In this document: positions 14,404 through 24,700 of the stretch, piece after piece
Numbering within the stretch: position 1 is the first letter of the stretch
Layout of the letters: each line of letters begins with the position of its first letter
Source: an uncultured Lachnospiraceae bacterium
Lineage (GTDB): Bacteria; Bacillota; Clostridia; Lachnospirales; Lachnospiraceae
Assembly: GCA_910587305.1 (NCBI GenBank)
Contig: CAJUKV010000038.1
Span: 1 to 32,645, forward strand
Direction: 5' to 3'
DNA: 32,645 nt
Notes under the pieces: generated by a model
Database searches by the model: none
The model's input: the letters and a program-made list of their open reading frames with translations, nothing else
Told to the model about the DNA's origin: nothing
Translations under genes and position numbers: made by a program

Positions 14404-14432
14404 AAAATACTTCCGATATGCCTACTTGTCAA
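14404..14432 (-). promoter_or_regulatory. Predicted promoter of the TPP riboswitch-thiT transcript
   Basis: TTGACA, a 17-nt spacer and TATTTT on the minus strand, placing the start point just before the aptamer and after the EcfT gene, so thiT is a separate transcript. Confidence 0.75.
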
Positions 14433-14494
14433 GACACTTTATAGTTACTCAAAATAACTTTGTTAGTTACTATTCACGGACAACAGTTTAAACC

Positions 14495-15322
14495 TTACAC
14501 AAACGGATTGTAAAATCTGTTTCCATCCGCAAATGTGATTGTCAGCGCTACAATTGCAAATATTACCGTAAACAAAATGGTGAGATAATCATTTCTTTTC
14601 AGCTCTTTTGCCATGTACCAGGTTCTTTTCCTGTGCTTCCCAAACCCCCGCAGTTCCATAGCATTGCTCACGGTATCAATCCTGTCCATGCTGGAAAAAA
14701 TCAAAGGAAATATAATAGACGCGGTACTTTTTATCCTATTAAAAAAGGATGCCTTCCCCGACATTTCAATTCCTCTCGCCTCCTGGGCATGCTTAATTTT
14801 CGTAAACTCACCCTGCACATCCGGAATATACCGGAGCGCAATGGAAATGGCATATCCTACATTATAGCTAATCCCAATCTTATTCATGGAAGCCGCAAAC
14901 TCGCTGGGATTGGTGGTTACAAGGAACATAAAAACCGTTGGAATAATGGTAAAATACTTTATCACTACATTCAGCTCATAAAAAAGCTGCTCCAATGTCA
15001 TATCATAACGCCCTGCCAAATGAAAAAGCACTGTTCTTGTGCCATAAATATGAGTTCCCTGATCCGGAGAAAAAAGAAAAATAGCAACCACATTAAAGAT
15101 AAGAAAAACCATGACCACTTTAAACACGGAGCCGACCTGTTCCCAGCGTGTTTTCGAAATTTTAAAGACGATCAGGCTGAACGCTACCATAAAAATCAGA
15201 ATTCTGGTATCGTAGGTCATCATGCTCACCACGCACCACAGCAGGAAAAAAATAAGCTTGGTGACGCCGCTTAACTGATGAATCCAGGTATCTTTTTCTT
15301 CATAGGATAATATCTTAGACAT
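14495..15322 (-). CDS. ECF transporter transmembrane component EcfT
   Basis: A 275-residue membrane protein of the EcfT/CbiQ family, the scaffold that couples the ATPases to an S component. The two coupling motifs are visible: HAQEARGIEM and AMELRGFGKHR, each with the conserved Arg-Gly that contacts the ATPase groove. About five membrane helices. The start overlaps the end of the double-ATPase gene by 8 bp, with AAGGAG ahead. It is the last gene of the UPF0397-ATPase-EcfT cassette. Confidence 0.93.
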   Translation of the reverse strand: MSKILSYEEKDTWIHQLSGVTKLIFFLLWCVVSMMTYDTRILIFMVAFSLIVFKISKTRWEQVGSVFKVVMVFLIFNVVAIFLFSPDQGTHIYGTRTVLFHLAGRYDMTLEQLFYELNVVIKYFTIIPTVFMFLVTTNPSEFAASMNKIGISYNVGYAISIALRYIPDVQGEFTKIKHAQEARGIEMSGKASFFNRIKSTASIIFPLIFSSMDRIDTVSNAMELRGFGKHRKRTWYMAKELKRNDYLTILFTVIFAIVALTITFADGNRFYNPFV

Positions 15323-17057
15323 ATGCCGGATTCTCCTTTCCTTTTTCTATCCGTAGTTTGCGCTGCTGTCTTTCATAGGTAATAAAACGCTCCACAAACT
15401 CCGAAGGATTGTCAATCTGGCAGTTCACCGCCAAATCATATAAGGAAGTCTTCTTAAGGTATGCCTTGTCCGCAATCTGTTCATTGGTCAATATCTTAGC
15501 AGGCGCATCATCCGCAATCAAATGTCCGTCCGATATCACAATCGCGCGATCCGTATATTCCAGCATCAAATGCATATCATGTGTTATCATGATTACTGTT
15601 ATTCCAAGATTTTCATTGATATTCTTCAGAAACTCCATAATTTCCGTATAGTGTCTGTAGTCCTGTCCCGCCGTAGGTTCGTCCAGAATCAGTACTTCGG
15701 GATTCATGACCAATATGGAGGCTATGGACACTCTTTTTTTCTGCCCAAAGCTTAAAGCCGATACCGGCCAGTTTCTAAAAGGATAAAGGCCGCAAATCTT
15801 TAAGGTCTCGTAAACCCTTTCTTTTATCTCGTCCTCCGGCACGCCCCGGACGCTCAGCCCTAAGGCTACCTCCTCATAAATCATAGGCTTGGATATCATC
15901 TGGTTGGGACTTTGCATCACAAGACCAATTTTTTCTCCCCGCTCTTTGATAGACAAGGGAGCCACATCCTCCCCATTTAAGAGAATGCGCCCTTTCGTGG
16001 GCTTATAAAAACCGCAGATTAAATTGGAAAGAGTTGACTTGCCGGCGCCGTTTTTCCCTACAATGCTGACCATTTCTCCTTTTTTGATATCAAAATGTAT
16101 GTGTTGGAGAATGGGCTTTCCCTCCACATAGGAAAAATATAAGTCCTCCACTTTAAGAGCCGAGGCGGATTCTTCTTTTTCCTTTTTCCGCTCCGCCTTG
16201 TTAAACCATTCTTTCAGAGGAGTTTTGTAGTTTTCCAGTTTCATGGTCTCGATATGCTGAGGCAGGTCGGACGCCGAAATGCTGCATCCTGCATGTTTTA
16301 ACGCCGTTATGTAAAGCGGTTCCCTGATTCCCTGCCTTAAAAGAACATCCGTTACCAGCAATTCGTCGGGCACGGTATCCGCCACAATCCGTCCCTCTCC
16401 CACCACGATAATTCTGTCCACATCCCGATAGAGAGCATCCTCCAGGCGATGCTCAATAATGATAATTGTGGATTTTCTGTTTTTTTGAATCTGATCGATT
16501 AAGGCGATGGCACGTTTGCCGGTGGCCGGATCCAAATTGGCCAAAGGCTCGTCAAAAAGTAGGATTTTCACATCGTCCACCATAACGCCGCCCATGGACA
16601 CACGCTGTTTTTGTCCCCCGGAAAGCTCTCTGGGCGCATTGTCAAGGAGCTTTTTCACATCCACCAGTTCCGCCACTTCATCTACTTTGACAAACATTTC
16701 CTCCTGGGGCACCAGATTATTTTCCAGCGAAAAAGCCAAATCCTCCGCCACGGTAAGGCCGATAAACTGTCCGTCCGTATCCTGAAGCACCGTTCCCACA
16801 ATCTGGGAAATGCCAAACAGACCCAACTTTGCCGGATCCTTCCCATCCACCCGCAAGGTTCCTGTCATATCCCCCGGATAAGAAAAAGGCGCCAGACCAT
16901 TGATACAGTGGGCAAGAGTTGATTTCCCCGAACCGGAAGGCCCTACGATTAATACCTTCTCTCCGGGCATAATGGAAAGGTTAATATCCCGGAGAGTCGG
17001 CTCTGTCTGTGCCCGATATTTAAATGAAAAATCTTTAAACTCAATCACAGGCTCCAT
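15315..17057 (-). CDS. Fused double ATPase of an ECF transporter (EcfA-EcfA')
   Basis: A 580-residue protein with two complete ABC ATPases. Domain 1 has Walker A GPSGSGKST (39-47), signature LSGGQ (about 145) and Walker B LLFDEP. Domain 2 has Walker A GKNGAGKST (334-342), signature LSFGQ and Walker B LILDEP, with the switch histidine in MITHD. The charged linker near residue 290 (AERKKEKEE) joins them. This is the YkoD-type arrangement, in which both nucleotide-binding subunits of an ECF module are one polypeptide. It starts three bases after the UPF0397 stop, with AGAGG upstream. It energises the S component encoded before it. Confidence 0.95.
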   Translation of the reverse strand: MEPVIEFKDFSFKYRAQTEPTLRDINLSIMPGEKVLIVGPSGSGKSTLAHCINGLAPFSYPGDMTGTLRVDGKDPAKLGLFGISQIVGTVLQDTDGQFIGLTVAEDLAFSLENNLVPQEEMFVKVDEVAELVDVKKLLDNAPRELSGGQKQRVSMGGVMVDDVKILLFDEPLANLDPATGKRAIALIDQIQKNRKSTIIIIEHRLEDALYRDVDRIIVVGEGRIVADTVPDELLVTDVLLRQGIREPLYITALKHAGCSISASDLPQHIETMKLENYKTPLKEWFNKAERKKEKEESASALKVEDLYFSYVEGKPILQHIHFDIKKGEMVSIVGKNGAGKSTLSNLICGFYKPTKGRILLNGEDVAPLSIKERGEKIGLVMQSPNQMISKPMIYEEVALGLSVRGVPEDEIKERVYETLKICGLYPFRNWPVSALSFGQKKRVSIASILVMNPEVLILDEPTAGQDYRHYTEIMEFLKNINENLGITVIMITHDMHLMLEYTDRAIVISDGHLIADDAPAKILTNEQIADKAYLKKTSLYDLAVNCQIDNPSEFVERFITYERQQRKLRIEKGKENPAYV

Positions 17058-17060
17058 GCA

Positions 17061-17615
17061 TTAGTCCTCTTTGCTAAGGCTTGATGATTTCGCTCCGATC
17101 TTAGAATAGCCCACGCACAGCAGGGTACCTAAAATACCAATAATCAAAATGTTTCCTATAAATGCAAATGCGCCCTGGACAAATACTTTATTGGCAGGCT
17201 CCGCATAAATCACTATGTCTAAAACAGGCGCTACCAAAATCCATGCGGCAGCGTTAGCAATGATCTGCATTACGTTAAACAGTACAATCGTCTTTGTATT
17301 CGTAAATCCGCCCTCTTTCACAGCATATTTCGCTGCTAAAAGACCAATTACGCCGCCCACAACCGCCTCCGGCACAACCCAGCTCCACCATACGCTGCCA
17401 TAAAACATTGCATCTCCAAGAGCATGTCCCAAAAGACCAACCAGGCCGCCTACTATCGGGCCAAATACAGCTGCAAGAAAGGCCATAATTGCCATACGGG
17501 GCTGTAAATAGGTATTGGGAATCGGCGTGGGAATCTGAATCTCTGTCAGAGCCACAAACAAGGCCGTACCAATACCAATTGCAACAACTTCTTTGATGCC
17601 AAATTTAGACTTCAT
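17061..17615 (-). CDS. UPF0397-family ECF S component
   Basis: A 184-residue S component of the UPF0397 family, with GIGTALFVALTEIQIPTPIPN, YLQPRMAIMAFLAAVFGPIVGG and the conserved LGHALGDAMFYGSVWWSWVVPE. It forms a dedicated three-gene ECF importer with the double ATPase and EcfT. Substrates of UPF0397 transporters are not firmly known; neighbouring thiT makes a thiamine-related compound attractive but this is inference. The start at 17615 follows GAAATGAGGGAAAA. An earlier ATG eight codons upstream lies in a leader hairpin. That GAAATGAGG element contains its own ATG, opening a four-codon frame that ends in TGA overlapping the true start. Confidence 0.88.
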   Translation of the reverse strand: MKSKFGIKEVVAIGIGTALFVALTEIQIPTPIPNTYLQPRMAIMAFLAAVFGPIVGGLVGLLGHALGDAMFYGSVWWSWVVPEAVVGGVIGLLAAKYAVKEGGFTNTKTIVLFNVMQIIANAAAWILVAPVLDIVIYAEPANKVFVQGAFAFIGNILIIGILGTLLCVGYSKIGAKSSSLSKED

Positions 17616-17630
17616 TTTTCCCTCATTTCT

Positions 17631-17670
17631 GCGCGGCATTTCATTTTTATGGAGCCTGCCAATGCCGCGC
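17631..17670 (-). repeat. Start-proximal leader hairpin of the UPF0397 gene
   Basis: GCGCGGCATT and AATGCCGCGC form a perfect 10-bp stem with a 20-nt loop. On the minus strand it is followed by AGAAATGAGGGAAAA and the start codon. The glucosidase leader has the same CGCAGAAATGAGGGAAAA after a hairpin of different sequence, so the position is conserved while the stem is not. Confidence 0.7.
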
Positions 17671-17738
17671 GGCCGCAGCCTCCACTTTTCATTTGCTTTG
17701 TTTTCCGGGAGCCCGTTCCCACATGCTTTCCTTACACA

Positions 17739-17863
17739 TGCCGCCCTGCGGAATCACAAATCCTGATGAAGAATGCCTGTTTTCCGAGGCACTCTTCTGA
17801 GTGTGAAGTTTTAATTGTTCTTAGGCGGCGTTTTTTGACGCCTTAGAACTTTTCTTCACACTA
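17739..17863 (+). repeat. Hairpin leader repeat, copy E
   Basis: A full copy with CCGC hairpin (TGCCGCCCTGCGGAAT, imperfect), helix 2 (GAAGAATGCC/GGCACTCTTC, one mismatch) and helix 3. It lies between addA (stop 19 nt away) and the UPF0397 gene, again on the 5' side of a minus-strand gene. Confidence 0.88.
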
Positions 17864-17881
17864 GCTCCCTCTGTAACAAAG

Positions 17882-20800
17882 TCAGTATAACACAATTTCC
17901 TGTCCAAGTGCAAAAGAATATATGATTTTTTGTGCTACGTCTTTACCGGTAAGCCGTGTAAGAGCCTCCGCATAATAATCCAGCTGGATCTGATATCTGT
18001 TAATCAGCTCTTCGGAAGCGGTAACCGCGTCCGTTTTGTAGTCGGCCACCACAATTTTCCCTTCCTCCTCAAAAAAAACGTCGATGATCCCCTGTATCAG
18101 AACCTGCTCCCCTGCCGGAAATTCCTCCTTAAGCCTGCTTGCCGCAAGCCCTAACACAAAAGGCTGCTCCCGCCACAGCTTCCCTGTTTTTTCAGCCTGC
18201 GCCATCCGCCTTGCAAGGCCGGTTTCAAAAAAAACGCAAAGCTTTGTATCGGAAATACCGTCCCGCCAGGTCTGATCCAGCAGTCCCTGCTTTACAAACC
18301 CGTCAAGCTGACGGTTACATTCCGCTTTTATCTCTTTTGGCGACCGGCCTTTCTCCAATACCGCCTCAAAATCAATCAGCTCCATCACCTTGTGGTAGGC
18401 GCTTCCCCTGTCAGAACCGGACAGCCCTTCCTTTGATTTGATAAAAGAAGGAATATAAGGCACAATCTCCGGCTCTTCAAACAGTTCTTTTGCAAATGCC
18501 TGTTCAAGACGCTTTCCCTCTCCCGGGCCGAACTCCAAATCATCTGTTGACCGCTCCGATAAATCATGCATCCCCTTCTTTTTCAGTTCTGACACCGTCG
18601 TCTTTACATAAAGCTCGGAAAGATACTGATAAGGATAGGTTCTGTCAAACTGTTTTGACAGCTCCGCCATAAGCTCATTGTCCACTTCGGTCATCCTCAT
18701 ACTCTCCCTGCGGCGCCTCTGCAGGGCAGCGTCCTCTATATCCTTCGCCAGTCTGTCCCTGACATCAAGAATTTGAACATCCTTAAGGCAGGGAAAAATA
18801 AAATCCAGATAGCTCCCGGCGTCTGCCAGCGCGGAAAAAGGAACCTTTCCATCTTCACGCCAAATCTGTGCTCCAAATTCCTTTTCCTGATTTAATTTCT
18901 CGCGAAACTTTTCCCCGTCATCCGTCATGGCTGTGAGAATCAGCTTCTCCTTTGCCCTGGTCATTGCCACGTAAAGCACCCGCATTTCCTCCCCCAGAGC
19001 ATCTAATTTCATTTTCAGTGCCGCTACGTTTTTCTTTAAGGTGTGGCTCTTAAGACGCAGATCGCTGTCTATATAATCCACTCCAATTCCCATATCTATA
19101 TCCGCAATCAATCTGCCGCTGATATCCTGCATATTAAACTTTTTGGAAAGGCCCGCCACAAAGCAGACCGGAAATTCCAGCCCTTTGCTTTTGTGAATGC
19201 TCATAATGCGCACCACATCCGCATTTTCATCCAGCACATCCGCCTCCCCATAATCCACCTCATACTTTTCCAACTGCTCCACATACCGCAGAAAATGAAA
19301 CAGGCCGTAATAGCTGGTATTTTCAAACGCCGCCGCCCTGGTCAGCAGCATTTCCACATTTGCCCTGCGCTGCTCTCCTCCGGGACGGGCCGTTACATAA
19401 TCAAGATAACCGGTATCGCTTAAAATCTCCTGAATCAGTTTATGAATAGGCGTGTAGGCCGTCTTTTTTCTATAATAAGAAAGCCGGTCTAAAAATTCCC
19501 GTATCCTTTCCCGCAAAGGGCCCTCGTAGGAATTTAACAATTCGTATAACGGAAGCTTTTTATCCATCGCACGCACGCAGGCTATTTCCTCCTTCGTGAA
19601 CCCTCCGAAAAAGGAGATTAGCGTACCATAGAGCGGAATATCCTGGAGCGGATTATCCATTACATGTAGAAGCTGAAGCAATGTTCTTATTTCCACTGCC
19701 TGAAAATAGCCGGTCTGTGAAGGTACGTAAGCAGGAATCCCTTCCCTTTCCAGAACTCTTTTAAAATCCTGCGCCCAGCCGGCCGCAGTCCGAAGTAAAA
19801 TAACAATATCCCCATATTTTAAAGGGCGAAGGCATCCTGTGGCCTTGTCCGTCACTTTAAGACTTTGGCGAAGCCGCCATATTTTGTCCGCAATGACAGA
19901 CGCTTCCTGCTCCCTTGCGCTTAAGGAAGACTCCGCATCTTTCCCTATAACGATATATTCCGTCTCATAAGGAGAAACCGGTTCGGCATCAAACACATTT
20001 TCTTTTTCTAAGGACGCGCTGTTTAATGATGGGTCGCCTAATGATATCTCATGATATGACGCATCCTCCCAAATAGCCGGTTCCGGATAAACCGCTCCCT
20101 CATAAAGAGCCGCCTCGTCGTCATACGCTATGCCGCCAAGCTTTGTACTCATAATTCTTTGAAAGAGTTTATTAACACTATTAAGCACCTGCGGACGGCT
20201 TCTGAAATTTTTATGTAAATCAATTCGCTGACAACTCCCGTCTTCTTTCGAATAACAGTTGTATTTTTCCATAAATAACTCAGGTCGTGCTAAACGGAAC
20301 TTATAAATGCTCTGCTTCACATCCCCCACCATAAATCGGTTAAAGTTTCCCTCATCCTCCCCCGATATGCTCTTTAAAAGCAGCTCCTGTACCAGATTGC
20401 TGTCCTGATATTCGTCAATTAATATCTCCGCAAAAAACTGCCGGTATTCTATTGCCGCCGGGGTGGGACTTATACCGCCGTCCTCCTGCCTTTTCAAAAG
20501 AATGTTTAAAGCAAAATGTTCCATATCATAGAAATCTATGATATTTTCCTCACGCTTTTTATTATCCAGCCTTTCCTGATAAGCAAGCGTTAACGACAAA
20601 AGCGTCTCCACAAAAGGCGCCGCTTTCTCCATCCGCTCCACTACCTGCTGCGGCGAAAGGATGAGATAGGATTCTTTTAGATCCTCAAGCTTCTTTTTTA
20701 CATCCTTTCGTATCTGCCGAACCTTTTCCCTGCACGCCTGGTTTACCGTATCATCCTTTTTAGAGGGAAGCCGCCCGAAAGAAATCCTTTCAAATGCCTC

Positions 20801-21613
20801 GTAATAATCTGACAGGCTTTTGCTTTTTAAAAGGCGCTCTACCATTTCACGTTCCTGCTCCACCACGCTCCCATACATATACGGGCCGTCCGGCCTGTCA
20901 ATAATACTGGCCGCCGTATCCAGACCTGACTTGCACTCCTCTATCACCATACCGAAATAATGCAGCAAATATTTACACCAATCCGTATTTTCCAGCTCTG
21001 AAACATCTGATATTTTATAGTCCTCCATGCATTGACCGATCCAGTCTTTTGGCCAGGGGCAACTCATGGAAAAACCGTACAGTTTTTCTATATATTCCGG
21101 CAAAAGTCTGTCGTTGCTTCCTCCGGTAAAGTATTCAACACAGTCAAAAAACGCCTGCTCTTTTTCCCCGTACTTTTCCTCCAAAAACGCCTGCATCACG
21201 TCCTGTCTCAGTAAACGCAGCTCCCCTTCATCCGCCACACGGAATCCCGGATCAAGACCGATATCGTTAAAATTATTCCTGATCACAAAAAGACAAAAGC
21301 TGTCAATGGTGGTGATCTGAGCATTGTGAAGCAGAGACGCCTGTTTTTGCAGGTGTAAATTCTCCGGTTCCTCCTCGAGCCTTTTGTCGATGGCAAGCCC
21401 AATTCTCTCACGCATCTCCGCCGCCGCCGCATTGGTAAAAGTCACCACCAAAAGACGGTCAATATCCACCGGACGTTTTTCGTCCGTGATCATACCGATA
21501 ATCCGCTCCACCAGCACCGCCGTTTTCCCGGAACCCGCCGCCGCTGAAACCAGTATATTTCTATCCCGCACATCTATTACCTTTTGCTGCTCGGGGGTAA
21601 ATGCAATTGCCAT
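17882..21613 (-). CDS. addA: ATP-dependent helicase/nuclease subunit A (AddA)
   Basis: A 1243-residue AddA, the UvrD-like helicase and nuclease subunit of the AddAB complex that resects double-strand breaks up to Chi and loads RecA. N-terminal Walker A is SAAAGSGKTAVLVERI (about 23-38); later helicase motifs include IDEYQDSN, VGDVKQSIYKFR and MTRAKEKL. The C-terminal RecB-like nuclease shows IQGIIDVFFEE, VADYKTDAV and QLDYYAEAL. Length fits the family. The start follows AAGGAG. It follows addB by 167 nt; that gap is AT-rich, with a TATAAT at 21662-21667 on the minus strand but no good -35, so both genes probably share one transcript. Confidence 0.96.
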   Translation of the reverse strand: MAIAFTPEQQKVIDVRDRNILVSAAAGSGKTAVLVERIIGMITDEKRPVDIDRLLVVTFTNAAAAEMRERIGLAIDKRLEEEPENLHLQKQASLLHNAQITTIDSFCLFVIRNNFNDIGLDPGFRVADEGELRLLRQDVMQAFLEEKYGEKEQAFFDCVEYFTGGSNDRLLPEYIEKLYGFSMSCPWPKDWIGQCMEDYKISDVSELENTDWCKYLLHYFGMVIEECKSGLDTAASIIDRPDGPYMYGSVVEQEREMVERLLKSKSLSDYYEAFERISFGRLPSKKDDTVNQACREKVRQIRKDVKKKLEDLKESYLILSPQQVVERMEKAAPFVETLLSLTLAYQERLDNKKREENIIDFYDMEHFALNILLKRQEDGGISPTPAAIEYRQFFAEILIDEYQDSNLVQELLLKSISGEDEGNFNRFMVGDVKQSIYKFRLARPELFMEKYNCYSKEDGSCQRIDLHKNFRSRPQVLNSVNKLFQRIMSTKLGGIAYDDEAALYEGAVYPEPAIWEDASYHEISLGDPSLNSASLEKENVFDAEPVSPYETEYIVIGKDAESSLSAREQEASVIADKIWRLRQSLKVTDKATGCLRPLKYGDIVILLRTAAGWAQDFKRVLEREGIPAYVPSQTGYFQAVEIRTLLQLLHVMDNPLQDIPLYGTLISFFGGFTKEEIACVRAMDKKLPLYELLNSYEGPLRERIREFLDRLSYYRKKTAYTPIHKLIQEILSDTGYLDYVTARPGGEQRRANVEMLLTRAAAFENTSYYGLFHFLRYVEQLEKYEVDYGEADVLDENADVVRIMSIHKSKGLEFPVCFVAGLSKKFNMQDISGRLIADIDMGIGVDYIDSDLRLKSHTLKKNVAALKMKLDALGEEMRVLYVAMTRAKEKLILTAMTDDGEKFREKLNQEKEFGAQIWREDGKVPFSALADAGSYLDFIFPCLKDVQILDVRDRLAKDIEDAALQRRRRESMRMTEVDNELMAELSKQFDRTYPYQYLSELYVKTTVSELKKKGMHDLSERSTDDLEFGPGEGKRLEQAFAKELFEEPEIVPYIPSFIKSKEGLSGSDRGSAYHKVMELIDFEAVLEKGRSPKEIKAECNRQLDGFVKQGLLDQTWRDGISDTKLCVFFETGLARRMAQAEKTGKLWREQPFVLGLAASRLKEEFPAGEQVLIQGIIDVFFEEEGKIVVADYKTDAVTASEELINRYQIQLDYYAEALTRLTGKDVAQKIIYSFALGQEIVLY

Positions 21614-21780
21614 TTGTTTTCTCCTTCTTCAACCTTATTCTTAAATTAAATAACGCAAGAAATTATATTCATGTGCTTGCAAAACCTTTGGTACCCTGTT
21701 TTATCCAAAGTAAAAAAAATAAAAGTTTGTCGTGTTATTTATTTTCGTAACATTTTTCACATTGATAGGCAGCTGCCGGA

Positions 21781-24700
21781 TTATATCTTCTTGTGCATAT
21801 TCTCCTGCGTGTTTTCCTGCATTTCCTCGCGCATTTTTTCCAAAAGGAAATCATCGGGCAAAGAAGGCAGATTGCGCACATTACATCCCGGAAGTTTTTC
21901 TTCAAATTCGCAGACTCCTTTATAAGCGCAATAGGTACAAGACTCTCTTATCCCCTGTTTGCAGGGGTTCATCTCTATATTCCCTTCCAGAATCTGCTTT
22001 CCAAATTGTCTGATTTTGTGAGTCACAAACTGGGAAATCGTCTCATAATCGCCTCCTGAAATTGTGGAAGATCGCAGGGAAAAACCGCCGTCTTTTTTCC
22101 TCTCCACCGGAATAACCAAAGATTTATCCGTAAAGTTTTTATCCAAAAGGCTGACCACCTTCTCACTATCATTGACGATTCCCGTTGTACGCAGCTGCTT
22201 CAGGATTTCCCTGCCTAACTCTTCCTCCGGCAAAACCGTTTCCGCTTTCACCAAAGGGTCATCCACATGATAGTAAAGAAGAGCGGCAGGCACAATTTCC
22301 TTATCCGGATGATTTTTCTTTTCTATCTCCACCGCCACATTCATATAAACCACAAGCTGCAGCTGCAATCCGTAATAAAGAGCCGCCAGATCAAATTTCC
22401 TGCCGCCGGATTTATAGTCTATCACCTTCACGTACACATGCTCCTCGTCTTCGCAGGTATCGATTCTGTCAATCCTTCCCCTTAGCCTCATCTTTTCTTC
22501 CTCCGACAAAGAAAAGTCTACCGCCTCAAGCGCTTCTGCCCTTGAAAAAGACAATTCAAAAGCTGCCGGAACAAAATCCCCTTCCTGAAGCTGAGATTTC
22601 AAAGTATGGATGGTTCTTTTCAAAATCCGGTACATCCGCTCCACCATATATTCATACCTGGCGCTGCTATAAAGAATGGTTTCCCCATACGACGCCGTAA
22701 CCGCCTCCAATGCCTCCCAAAGAAGCCTTTCCCCTTCCTCCTTGGGAAAGTCAAACCAGGTCAGATTGTTTTTTGCAAGTTTTCCTGCAAAGGCTTCCAG
22801 CACTTCATGAAAAATATTCCCCAAATCCGCCTGCTCAAAGCTGAATTCCTCCCGCTCCCTCAGGGTAAGGCCATATTGCAGGAAATGTGAATAAGCACAG
22901 GCCGCATACCGTTCCAGACGACTTACGCTGTTTTCCAGCATTTTCCCATAGAGAGCCTGCGCCACCGCCTTTGCCAAAGGTTTATGCTCATACCTTGCAA
23001 AGGCAGCCTCCGTCAGCTTCCCTACATAATTTCCATATCGCTCATCCATCGCATAAAAATGGTACAGGCACTCAAGCTCCCTCCTGTTCAAGGCCCCTTC
23101 TCTCCCTGCCGCATACTCCCTGATTTCTTCCGACAAAAGCGTCAACCCGTCTTTTTTCCCTACAATCTGCGCAAAAGGCGTCTGTGTCATATCCGATTTC
23201 TCTATCTGTACCTGTGGAAAAAGCTTCCTGAGCATGTCAATCAGATAAGAGGGCCTGATACTCTTTCCCTGACTGTTCATTTTGGAAAAGGACAGATACA
23301 GCCGATCGGAAGGTTTTGTCATATTCATGTACAGATACAGCCTTTGGATATACATTTTCTGTCTGGGAGTGGGCGCTAACTCAAATTCCGACTGTTGCAG
23401 AAATTCTCTGTCAAGATCGGAAATAATACCTCCTTTCGTACTGCCCTTTGGAATATTTCCGTCGTTGACACCTAAGAAAAATAACACCTTCACCTGCTTT
23501 AACCTGCTTCTCTCCATATCCCCCACTACAATCCTGTCCACACTTCCCGGAATGGTTCCCACTTCAATCTCAGAAAAACCGGCGTCCAGGATATCCGCAA
23601 ACTCTTTAAGGCTCATAGGTTCTTCATCAAGAAGCTCTACTATCTGTTCTAAAAGCTCCATCACCAGCCTGTAAACCTGCGCGTATTCACGGGCCCGTTC
23701 CCTTTCTCCATTTTCCGTAAAAAACCGCTCGTATGCGGACAGCTTTTCCTGAATCTTTCCATTTACAATAAAATCATACAGCATCCGTACCAGCTCTCCG
23801 GCCGTTTTTTTCTTTTCCAAAAGGGGCTTCATTTGTTCCATAAAGCCTGTTCTTGTTGCATTAATTTCCTCAAGCAACGCAGTTTCTCCATCCTCCTGCG
23901 CCCCCTGTTTTTCCATAGCGCCTGTTTTTTTTGCTTTTCTGACAAACATCTGTCCCCATCTTTTCTTTCCCCTGATTCCTAAGGCCAGAACATAATTTTC
24001 AAGCCGGTCAACCTCCTCCTGTGTAAAATCTGCAAGACCGCACCGTAAAAAATGAAAAACCGATTCATAGGAAAAATCAGATAATACAATCTTAATAGCG
24101 CTTCTGATATACTCAATTAACGGATTTAACAAAAGTCCTCTGGTTCGGTCGAGAAAGATGGGAATATCATAAATAAGCCCTTCCCTTTCAAAATAGTCGG
24201 CATAGGTTTCCAAATCTCCCGCGACTATTGCAATATCCCGATAGCTATAGCCCTCCTCAAGCACCAGCCTCTTGATTTGAATGCAGACCTTTCGCACCTC
24301 CTTTGCCGGATTTAACGCCTCCATCATATGAATGCTGTCCCCTCCTTTTTTCACATAAGGCTGAATGGGATAGCGAAACAGTTGTTTTTCCAAATGAGCC
24401 ATCTCTTCATTATTCTTAAATCTGGGCAGTGGAGATTGTCTGATAAAAATATCATCCGTTCTTTCCACACCTGCTTCTTTGGCCAGGCCACACAAATCCC
24501 CCACTGTTTTCTTACTGAGAAAGAACAGCTCCTGTTCTGCCCCTGCCCGAAAAGGATTTTCCCTGATATCTATTGTTATAGAAACAATGACTCTTTTGGT
24601 CAAATGTAAAAGTTCCTGTATTAATCGATATTGTATGGGCGTGAACCCTGTAAATCCGTCAAAAACAATCACGCTTTCCCTGACAATCTTAGACTTTCCC

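Noticed and set aside
14633..15274. 213-residue plus-strand open frame opposite ecfT
   Set aside because: Antisense shadow of a gene with intact EcfT coupling motifs; composition rich in His, Lys and Arg as expected of a reverse frame of membrane-protein DNA.
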